Source of the DNA: a virus
Direction: 5' to 3' (one strand)
DNA length: 56,390 nucleotides
Virus record (IMG/VR): IMGVR_UViG_3300006736_003202
Coordinates: 1-56,390 of that record
Under the pieces are notes generated by a model that worked only from the letters and a program-made list of their open reading frames with translations, made no database searches and had not been told where the DNA came from. Shown here piece by piece: positions 32,596 through 43,300 of the stretch (the first letter of the stretch is position 1; every line of letters begins with the position of its first letter). The position numbers and the translations under genes were made by a program.

Positions 32596-34331
32596 TGGCG
32601 ATTAAAAGATATGTAGCGAGCGCTGACACTACCATTGTGAACGCATATCAGCAAAATTTAGAGACCCGGGGTACCGGAGCAAACATGGGCGCAGCAGATG
32701 TAATGGAGGTGTTTTCTATCTACGGAAGACAATCTACCAGTTCGGCAGAACTTTCTCGCATTCTTATTAAATTTCCCGTCGCCACTGTTGTAACAGATCG
32801 GAGCGCCGGCACAATACCTGCCAGCGGAAGCGTCAGCTTTTACATGAAATTATATAACGCTGTCACTTCAAAAACTGTACCTGTTGATTATACCTTAATG
32901 GTGCAGGCTGTTTCTCAGTCGTGGCAAGAGGGCATCGGCCTAGATCTCGAAGACTATAGAGATCTCACCAAAGGAAACGCAGGCTCCAACTGGATGTCAG
33001 CTTCTAACACTGCTTATTGGGCAAATGCCGACGGGACTGTTCTAGCCGGCGGCTCCTTCCACACACGATCGTTTGGTGGCGGTACTGCCGGATCCCCAAA
33101 CGAAATTCATGTATTTTCACAGTCATTTACAACCGGACTAGAAGATTTAGAAGTCGATATTACCCCTCTGGTGGAACAATGGATTGCCGAGACGTGGGGT
33201 AACTATGGGGTGGGTGTCCACCTTACGGCCAGCCAAGAAGCCAAACATTCAGGTTCTGCGCCCAGCGTGGAAAAAAGATATCCCGGATATCCTGCGCTAG
33301 ATAGAGGCGGTAACGATAAACAAAATGTGCTTTATAACCCAAGCGGCTCCACCGAGTCTTACTACACAAAGAGATTTTTTGCTCGAAAGAGTCAATTTTT
33401 TTACAAGCGCCCATCTTTAGAAGCGAGATGGGATTCTTCGGTTAAAGATAACCGCGGCGACTTCTATTATAGCAGTTCGTTAGCTTCGTCCGGAGACAAT
33501 CTCAATACAATTTATCTTTATAACTATGTTCGCGGCGAACTCGCGGATATTCCTAACTTAGGAAAGGACAAGCGCGTTTATGTTAGCATTTTCTCGGGGT
33601 CAGTTGGCGGGTTTTATGGTAATCAGGGCGGCGGCGACGGCGACGACGTCGCCCCCTCTAACTACCCGGTTTCAGGTACGACTGGGAGTATTCAGATATT
33701 GTCTCCCGATAATAACGACTATGTCCGCGCAGATTATCTCACGCTTGTAACGGGAGGAATTGTATCAACAGGCATTTATAGTGCTTCGTTTGCTTTCACT
33801 GGCGCAGAAATACTTAATACGATTTATGACGTCTGGTTCACTGGTAGTCACAGCATTCAAGACGCAAGAACAGCACCTACTCAATACTTTACTGGTGCGA
33901 TTAAACCGAAAACTCTTCGATCTTCCCCGGCTGTTTCTAACCCTGTATATTATTTGAACATTACAAATCTACGAGGAAAATATCGCAGCAACGAAAAGGC
34001 TCGGCTTAACCTTTATGTAAGAGACAAGTACTGGAGTCCCACCATCTACACGGTCGCTAACGACGATCCGCCAGCTACCACCATACCCAGCGCCTCCTAC
34101 AAAGTATATCGTGTACTCGACGCGCTAGATGTTATTCCCTATGGCACAGGAAGCGACTTGCACACAGTTCTTTCCTATGATATATCTGGTAATTATTTTG
34201 ATTTAGATATGCGTTTACTAGAGCCGGGCTATGCCTATGCTCTTCAGTTCTCTTTCTATGATTCCGCACTTAGTTCTTGGACCGAACAAAAACAAGTATT
34301 TAAATTTAGAGTAGAGAGTTATGAGTATTAA
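32595..34331 (+). CDS. Beta-rich virion protein with DNRLRE-like N-terminal domain
   Basis: A 578-residue protein starting in a TAATG overlap with the gp6-like gene. Residues 1-220 follow the DNRLRE layout: an opening ADTTIVNAYQQN, a segment ending in ILIKFPVATV, then strands ending in SFYMKLYN and an E-Q-W-I-A helix turn (DITPLVEQWIAETWGNYGV). DNRLRE domains are carbohydrate- or cell-surface-linked beta modules. A Gly/Asp-rich turn (GGGDGDDVAP) is near residue 350, and the C-terminal part has FN3-like strands (YALQFSFYDSALSSW). Beside baseplate genes it is most likely a wedge or adsorption protein. The next gene overlaps it by 11 bases. Confidence 0.68.
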   Translation: MAIKRYVASADTTIVNAYQQNLETRGTGANMGAADVMEVFSIYGRQSTSSAELSRILIKFPVATVVTDRSAGTIPASGSVSFYMKLYNAVTSKTVPVDYTLMVQAVSQSWQEGIGLDLEDYRDLTKGNAGSNWMSASNTAYWANADGTVLAGGSFHTRSFGGGTAGSPNEIHVFSQSFTTGLEDLEVDITPLVEQWIAETWGNYGVGVHLTASQEAKHSGSAPSVEKRYPGYPALDRGGNDKQNVLYNPSGSTESYYTKRFFARKSQFFYKRPSLEARWDSSVKDNRGDFYYSSSLASSGDNLNTIYLYNYVRGELADIPNLGKDKRVYVSIFSGSVGGFYGNQGGGDGDDVAPSNYPVSGTTGSIQILSPDNNDYVRADYLTLVTGGIVSTGIYSASFAFTGAEILNTIYDVWFTGSHSIQDARTAPTQYFTGAIKPKTLRSSPAVSNPVYYLNITNLRGKYRSNEKARLNLYVRDKYWSPTIYTVANDDPPATTIPSASYKVYRVLDALDVIPYGTGSDLHTVLSYDISGNYFDLDMRLLEPGYAYALQFSFYDSALSSWTEQKQVFKFRVESYEY

Positions 34332-37300
34332 AAAACTATTTGATTCTACACACACACCCAAAAATTATTTAGGCGAGACCGACGAGAAACAAGCATATAA
34401 AGATGTTGAGTCGGCCACAAATGTAGAAGCAATTCGAACCAAGCAAGAAGCTTTTGTTCCTCAAATAGATTATAAAGATCCAGAGAATTTTGCCAAATTC
34501 GGATCTGCTTATTTATATTATAAGGCTGGCATAGAGAGGATTGTTGATTATTATCCCTATGACGGTTCTGATGCCGAGATTAACACCTTCTATAATGAAT
34601 GTCTGAATATTGAAAAATATATCTTTGACAAATTATATCCTCGTACAACCGGCTATGTGAACATGAGCGTGGGTGGATGGGGAGCAGTAGCGGAAGCCCC
34701 GTCAGCCGGAAACTCTTATTATGGAACGCCGTCAACGCTCGAATATATCACCTTTAAAGGTGGCCCACATACCACAAATGCCACATCTCTTGTGGCGAAA
34801 TCCCCCAACCCGTCCAACAACAAGTTTCAAGACGCCAATATATATGATGAAACTCCATATGTGACCGCCGGCATGCCGGCAACCTATGGATCCGGATCGC
34901 GTACCTCCAACCTCAAAAGTGACTTTGGAGCCGGCGTTACAATTGAATTTTGGTTGACGACGGGCTCTACTACCCCCGCCTCGTTCGTGGCCAACAACAC
35001 CCAAAAACAAGTGGTGCTGGATATTTGGAATAATGAATACATTGCCCCCGGAACAGCTAACCGCTCAGAACACTACGGGCGAATTTCGATTGTGCTAGAT
35101 GGTGATGCTGGTAGCGGATCACCATTTTTACTTACAGTACAGAGTGGAAGTAGTGGTGGAATAGTTGAACAAACTATTGGACAAAACATTAACTTAAACA
35201 CGCTGTCTAAGTGGCATCATTATGCGATTGTTTTAGAGAACACTGGAAGCCGATTTAAATCGACCCTATACGTCGACGGCAAAATGAATCAAATTAACAC
35301 ATATGCTAATTCTATTTCCACTTTAAATCCCAAAAATATGATGGGTCGGATCGGAGGCCTCTTGACGATGCCTACGGTGGCAAGTTCAACTGCCACGTCG
35401 GGTTCAGGCAAGCTAACTGGTTCGATGGATGAGTTCCGTTTTTGGAAAACTGCTCGCTCTGCTGAAGAGATTGGAAAACACTGGTTCACACAAGTTAGAG
35501 GAGGAACAAACTCCGACATTTCTAACACCACTCTGGGTATATATTACAAGTTTAACGCTGGAATTACCACCGATACTGCCTCCGACGCGGTAATACTTGA
35601 CTACTCTGGTCGAATTTCCAATGGTGCTTGGACCGGCTACACTACAAATTCTCGAAACACAGGGTCAGCTATTGTATCGGCGTCGGCTGCCTCAAAAGAA
35701 TACCGTGATCCCATTATTCGAGCGGAGCACCCCGATGTCGCATCTTTAAAGAAGTCTCTTTTGGCCAGTGGCTCATTCCACGATCTTAATAATGGAACTG
35801 CCTTCCTACATTATATGCCCGGCTGGGTCATCGAAGAGCAAGAATCCGAAGACGGAAGTGATCATTTGTCGAAGATGTGCCATATCATGGGCGCATATTT
35901 TGATAATCTTTACCTAATGATTCGTGAAGTACCACGCTTCAAAGGAAAAACTTATACTAGTTCTTCTTATAAGCCTGTGCCCTTCGCCAAGCACTTCCCA
36001 CAATCTTTGGGGTTATATGTTCCGGAATTGTTCGTCGATTCCGAAGTAATGGAAAGATTCTTAAATCGCGATGACGATTCGCTTTTTGAAGGAGATCTAA
36101 CAGAGACCAAGAATTTAATCTATCTCAACTTATACAATAACCTTACCAATATCTTCAAAAGTAAGGGCACAGAGAAAGCAATTCGCAATGTATATCGCTG
36201 CTTTAATATTGATGATGGATTGGTGCGCCTTAATGTTTACTCAGATAATAATGTTTATGAGCTGCAAAATAATTTAAAGCAGGTAATTGAAAAAAGGACG
36301 TCTCTCAACTTTAATTATCCGGGCAACACTAATGCTGTTGTGTACCAGCGGCAGTCGGGAGCATATGGTACAAGTACGGGTTATCAAACCGACACTACTG
36401 GCTCAGTTACCGGTTCTCTTATAGACGTTAATTATGCTGGAGCAGAAAACACTTACGGCCTCACCTTAGAGGCAGATGTAGAATTTCCCGATTATGTGGA
36501 TATTGAAAACTCCTTGTTGCCCGGTAGAGACAGAACCCGAAGCTCACTTTTCGGAATGTATACCGTCAACACTGCTAGTACTCAATGCTTGTTTGGAACA
36601 GATACGGCTTGGGTATCTGAGGATTCGCCCGACCGGGGCCGCGGCGGCTTAGACTACGCTAATATGCAGGTTAGTGTTCGTAAAGATCCTATAAATCCTA
36701 AAAATGTATACTTTCAATTAAGTTCTAGCAACTCCCCTTACTATATTCCTCTATTAACAAGCAGCATCTTCTACGATGTGTACAACAATGAAAGGTGGAA
36801 TCTTGCGGTACGTATCAAGCCCAGCTTAGCTCTAGCTGAGATTGTCAGTGGAGCTACCGATTATACTTATGATGTATCATTCCGTGGCGCTAGCACTATG
36901 CTTGGAGATGTACGGCGCTCCTTTGCTGTAACGACGTCGCTTACCAAAACCCAAGGACACAATTTGCTTGGGAGTACTAAGCGCGTTTACGCCGGCGCCC
37001 GACGCACCAACATAACAGGTACTGTGTTAACAGCTTCAGATGTGAGATTCGCCGGCGTTCGCTATTGGGGTAGATACTTAGAAGATAACACCCTTAATCA
37101 ACATGCCTTCGACTACGATAACTCAGGAATTTCAGGTTCTTATGAAAATATAGCCTTTAGAGATCGATATCTTAGTGCACAAGATGTTTTGAATTCAAGT
37201 ATGCTATTCTTAGATTGGCGATTTGATGGAATTACTGGCTCAAATATTGGTGGAGATTTTGTTGTAAAAGACTATAGCTCTGGATCATCCGTACTGCGTG

Positions 37301-40300
37301 AGAATTACGGATGGATTGGGAACTATCAAGGCTATCAACACACCGGCTATGGATATGGATTTAGAACGTCATCAGCAAATGTAGTTAATACCGAAAAGGT
37401 AAGTTCATATAAATTTGTTGACCCCGAGCGCGTAATTTCATCTGACATGATTAAGATTTTGAGTGACGATGATAAAGCTTTCGGATATCGTGAGGCCATC
37501 CCAAGCTATCGATATACTCTCGAAAAAAGTATGCAGAACGTTATTTCGGAAGAAATGTTAAATTTCTTTGCTGGGGTTGTTGATTTTAATAATCTTATTG
37601 GAGAAAGCGTTAACAGGTATCGTATGCGGTATAAAGGCCTGGATAAACTTAGAGAAAGTTTTTTCCGTCGTGTTACTAAAACATCCACTGTTGAAAAGTT
37701 TGTAAAGTATTATAGATGGTTTGATGATGCTATAGCTGAGGTGGTGGCACAAATTTTGCCGGCATCGGCTGATTTTAACCCCCACACTTTAAATGTAGTA
37801 GAAAGTCACATTTTAGAGCGCCCGAAATACCGACATCTTTTCCCGACTACTGAGTTTCAAGAGCCGTTTCTGGACGTAGCCCTTATGGGGGTGATTGAGA
37901 TGCTTTATCCGGCAGTTCTTGGTAGATCTCCGCTGGGCGAGTCGCCTCGACCCACGAATAAGCACAAGACTTTCTGGGCGGAGCGCGCCGAACGAAATGA
38001 AGGAGAAATCACATCGGGAGATAAAATAGTCGATGAGCAACGAAACATGTTCAGAGATGTTATCTACTCCGCGCCTGAATTGCCTACTCCTGATCAAATT
38101 AGTTATACCACTCTAAAAAGCGCTTACAAGGCGCACCGATATGAAAAACGGCGCTTCGGTCAAATCTATAGAATGACGCAAAAACTTTTCCGGCCCATTC
38201 ATGCCGGCACGAACTTCAAAGAAAACAAGGAGATAGGATTTACTTATAGTGCCCTCTATCCCGCCGGCCCAGTCAATACAGACGATGAAGTGTTTGTTCC
38301 TGAAAATGTTTTGGTTGCATACGAAGAAGATCTACAAGAATTGCCAGAGGTTGTTAACGAGGCCGCCTATGGACAATTGGATTGGAATCCCAACAAAAAA
38401 ATCAAGAGATTTGTAAAAGTAAATCATGGCAGACATTGGGAGAGAGGTCTGGGATATTATAATACTCTTTCAAAGTTTTCTTTCCCCTTCAACTTGATGA
38501 AATCCAGTGTAACTACTGGATATAACAAGCAAATTGTAGATGGGTTTGCTGAAAATGTCGAACTTACTAATCTTCATCATGATACATATGGCGACATGTT
38601 CGAAGTGCCCATGCAAGGCCCATTTACATATGATTCAGTGGGTGGCCACCAATCACGACACATTGCACTAAACCGCAGTGCCTCGTCACCGGCTCAACAA
38701 CATCAAGATTATGATGGTCTTGATAACTATCTCACCCGCCCCGAAGCGTGGAAGATCTTAACCGGTCGTTGCGTCGGAAATAGCGGCTCTCTTGGAATGG
38801 TGGGTGCCGATTACCCGTGGCCAGAAGCAAACGAAGAGGGCGAAAACCCATATCCCATGACGGGCGCCCAAAAGGCTATTTACTATCGCGATTATGTAGC
38901 AAAAAGACCGGTAAACATTAAGAACATCGCTTATACGACTGCATCACGATTCTTAGGAAACTACCAGCACAATTACCAAGTGGTGAGTTCGATGGGTTCT
39001 TATACCAATCCACGACGCTTCATAGATTTTCAGCCAACGCTGCCTACTAATGTAGTAGGAAATCGTCTAAAAACAGATGTTGTCAATATTATTCAAAACA
39101 TTGATCGCGGCACATCAGCACCATCCAGTTCCGACGCAACTCCTGGCACAAGCTCTCACTTCGACTGGAACTTGGATTATGCTCCGGTTCAGTTTACCGG
39201 AGCACTCAATAAGAGTATTTTTGTCGGACGCTTCCGCGCGCCCGGCGGCAGAGAGATTCAATCACGAGGTTTTCTCGACATTCGAGGCGCCGAGTATTCA
39301 GTCTATAATGCGCTTCCCTATCGAAACCTATCAGTAAGAAAGCCCCAGCAACCCCCCAGTGGCAGTCCCGACCGCCAGACCCAAGGTATCCGCGTTCGAG
39401 ATATTCATGGCAAAGATTGGGGACTGAATCCCCTCCTGGCCCGCCACACAGCACGCTTTGGTCGCGATTCTTACTGGGTGAGCGGTACGACTGCAGTGAT
39501 CAATGGGCCTGTATATACTGCTGGCGGACCAGGAGCCTCCTTCCTGCAGTATCCTGGCTTTCATAAGGTACATCGAAACAATGTGAAAAAACTTAAACTG
39601 GATTCCTGTACCTCAACTCCAATTTATAGTATTGCGAATCCTCTCGTAAATACGAAGGCGCTGTCGTTCGCCATGAGCGGCTATTCTGGTAACAGATCAG
39701 AATCCCTCATCAAGTCAGCAAGTTTCTCCACAGATTTTAACAAAATAACTATTAGCTTATGGCTTTACCGTCACAACACGGGTCTTAATGGTCAACTTCG
39801 TGGGATCGTCACGTTCGGTGATGACGTTAACGCCGGCGGCGCTGGTGTCGATGGTTACCCCACCATTGCATTGCTGTGCAGCAGCGATTATAAACCGAGA
39901 TTCAAATCAGTAGTAGTTGGAGGTACCAACGGCGACTGGTCGATAGACGCAGAAATCCCATCTGAAAGCTGGACACACTTAGTCGTAACGTATGATGGTA
40001 CCAGCACCACCGCTATACCCACATTTTATATGAACGCGGTTTCTCAATCGATTTCTAGCTTCCAGTCACCCTCCGACACCATGCAATCTATTACGGACAA
40101 ATATCCGGGATATTCAAGGATTGGGAACAAGTACGCCGGTGGCGCCTCGGGATATCAAGTTTTAAGCGGAACGAGTATTGATGAGGTGTCGTTCTACAGG
40201 ACCGATCTTAGTGCTTCGGAAGTTAGTACAATATATTGCAGTGGCAAGGTATTGGATTTAACGTCTTCAGACGCCCCCCGCATAGCCAGTACCACATTAA

Positions 40301-43300
40301 GCGCCAATGCAACCACTATTGCTGGAACCCTGTCAGCAACCAGCACAGACGATTTTGCAGAATCAGGCAATCTACAAATTAACAGCGAGATTATTGCCTA
40401 TAACGGTAAAACCTCGACCACATTTACAGGATGCACCCGGGGAGCTTATCAAACTACTCCCGCTAACCACACCAGCGGCGATACGGTCACTCAAGAAGAA
40501 TTGGTGACTTGGCTACGCATGGGCGGCGGCCCACAAGACATAGCTCAGAGTGACGCACAACTTACGTCTTCGAACGATGGCACTGGGCCAGACTTCCCAG
40601 AGTCGGGCAGCAACGTCTTTATTGATGTCAAGGGAAACAACAGTTATGCCATTCGAACTGGCAACAGTAAAGAAAACAACATGGTATACAATGCTGTGGG
40701 ATACTTGCCCAACAACTCAGATTTTGCACCGCTTGGCGGGTGCCAAGGAGATATCGTAGGATATAAGGAAGTGTGCACCTATACTACCGGCTCTCAATAT
40801 GACAACTGGTATGTTCAGCATCCTATCCCTCGCACCGACAAGCAATATGCATGGATCACTGGAGCGTTGAGTACATCCATAGATACCCTGATTAATCGCT
40901 ATAACCAGTTTTCGCCATACCAAGATACGTCTATAGGTTCAATGATTACGAACGGATATCCCCTTCTGGAGGGGTATCACTCTGGCACCGCGGGCATAAG
41001 TTCTTACTTTACGTTCGTGTCTTGCAGCGAGCTTCGACCAAATGATTTAACACAAGTTACTGCTCACACACCGCAACCCCCCTTGCGCTTAAACACCCTA
41101 ACTCTTGAAAACGCTGATTACTCACTGAACACGCTGGGCAATTCTGCGGCCGACGAGACCGTGATCATGAATGATGCCGCCCTCGCTACTGCTAGCATAG
41201 ATAAATATTGGAATCGACCACTGCAGAACTCCCTTTTCCGGACAACAATCGATTATAAATTTAATACAAATTATCTTAACTTAATATTAACGCGTCGCGC
41301 CAGCACTTATGGGTGGGGGTGGAAAAAGCTACACCAAGGGGATAATCCCATTTTACGCAATGAGCGCCTTTCTGCATCAATCAGCGTAGCTAATAAATTT
41401 GGTGTCACACAACGCTATAGAATGTCACCCTGCACAACTAAGGGGCGACCAGCGCTGGTTAACTTTAGTTCTCCGACTTCTTCCGAAGAAGTGCCGGCAG
41501 AGGCCCAAAAACAAAGCTACCTTCTCACTGGGATGAAAGAGGATATGCCTACGGTCGAAAACAACATGACTTTAAAAATAACAAATAATAATGAAAAATT
41601 GTTTTTTGACAGCACCGAGCTAAATGACATATATTCTCGCCCACCGAGTCGTGTCACCACCCCCCTTGATCAGATTATAAAGATCATCAAGAATCCCCCC
41701 TACAGTCTTAAGTGGGTGAAATATACTGAAAGTGTATTCCCAACCCTTTATAACGAGAATTTCTCCGGCTCAACTCATCGTATTGGTTATGATAACAAAT
41801 ATTGGCGAGACTCAAAGAGGAAGCGCATTATTGCCGGCAACTTTACCGAAAACTCCTTTGGTATTCCAGTGTGGCAAAGTGAGTGGTGTTTGGATGCTCC
41901 CGACGGCTTCCTGAGTCGTTCTGCTGCCCAACTGCCAGAGAACACCGCCGCCGGCCGACGCATGAATTATAAGAAAAACAGCCGCGCCGGCGAGCTTCAG
42001 AACGAATACTTCTCGTGGTATGCCGGATACGGACATGCCGGATCCCAGAGGTACACATCTTTTGCTCCTGCGGCATTATATGCGCGCCCTCACATGCTGG
42101 CATCTCACGCATCCGTAGTATCCCCCACTGGCCCACGTATTGCTGAAACTGGGAGCTATAATCCGTCAGGATCTGATTTTGGTGTGGGAGGACTTATTGT
42201 AGAACTCTATGGCGGCCAAGCTAAGTGGGATGCCCCGGGTCAAGCCGGCATAATTGAAGGAGAAGGTACATCGGCGAGCTTTGTGGCAGCCCCATCCGAG
42301 CCATGGTTCGATACGTATGGTGACTATTTATACCAATTGAGATTAATTGCGAGAGACTACGCTATTGTCCCCGAATTTAGAATCAGTGAACATGTATCCG
42401 ATTATAAGAAGTATGGACTGCAGAACAAAGCCAAGCTAGATACCTTCGAGATAGTAGGAACTCAATATAGTAGTTCACAGCCTTCATTCTATCGTGACTA
42501 TTCCAATTCAGAATTCCTCAAAGACTTTCTTGATATTAAGAGAGAATCTTTATTAGACGCTAAAGAAATTCGATTGGTTTGCAGCGCGGCCATCCGCCTC
42601 AATCCTTACAAGGGGTTCTATCCAGCCCAACGTACGCTTGATTTGGTGTCTCAATTCTCCAAGTCGTATGCCTCGGGCATGATAGGATATTCTGTTGGTA
42701 TTGGAACAGCCTCCACCGGAGAAAACCTCTTGTCTGGTAACGCCGTGGCCACGCGGCCGCTAATGAATAAGCTGTTTTCACCAGGAATTTTATATAACTC
42801 TATTAAATCTGGAATGGCGGTTGATTATCCAGTAGTAACTGATTATAGCAAAGTTTCTGCTAGTTTCTTTGGTGATGCAGAGAGTGTTAACCCAGACAAG
42901 TCCTCCACTCAGTGGGCAATTAATGGAACGCATAGTCAGACAGCAGTTGATGCACGACAAATGCAGATAGGCTGGTCGTCAGGTTCTTTCTGGGACGCCC
43001 GACTTCCCTTCGAAACAATAATAGACCCCAGCAAATATATTAAGGGCTATTCCTTTGAAAACATAGAACCACATCCGTCAATGTCCTTTAATGTCACAGC
43101 AGCATGGGCAGGAAATTCCACCGATGGTTTGTATGCCTTGATGGCAAACAACTTCTTTGGAGAAACAGCCAATTTCTTCCTAAAAGACAGTCAATTTACA
43201 TCCTTAAGGTCGGAAGTAATGGGGGACGATATGAAATTTCCTGCCGGCTCCGTTTTTGGCGCGCGCCTCAAGGTTCGCAGATCTACATCCGGCCCTCGAA

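Noticed and set aside
33628-33655. GC-rich inverted repeat (GGCGAC ... GTCGCC) as a terminator
   Set aside because: It is within the coding region of the 578-residue protein, lacks a T-run, and encodes a Gly/Asp turn.
35286-40500. LamG domains as evidence for a secreted host enzyme or toxin
   Set aside because: The domains sit inside a giant gene within a gp25/gp6 baseplate module and have no signal peptide or catalytic domain beside them, so a virion role is more likely.
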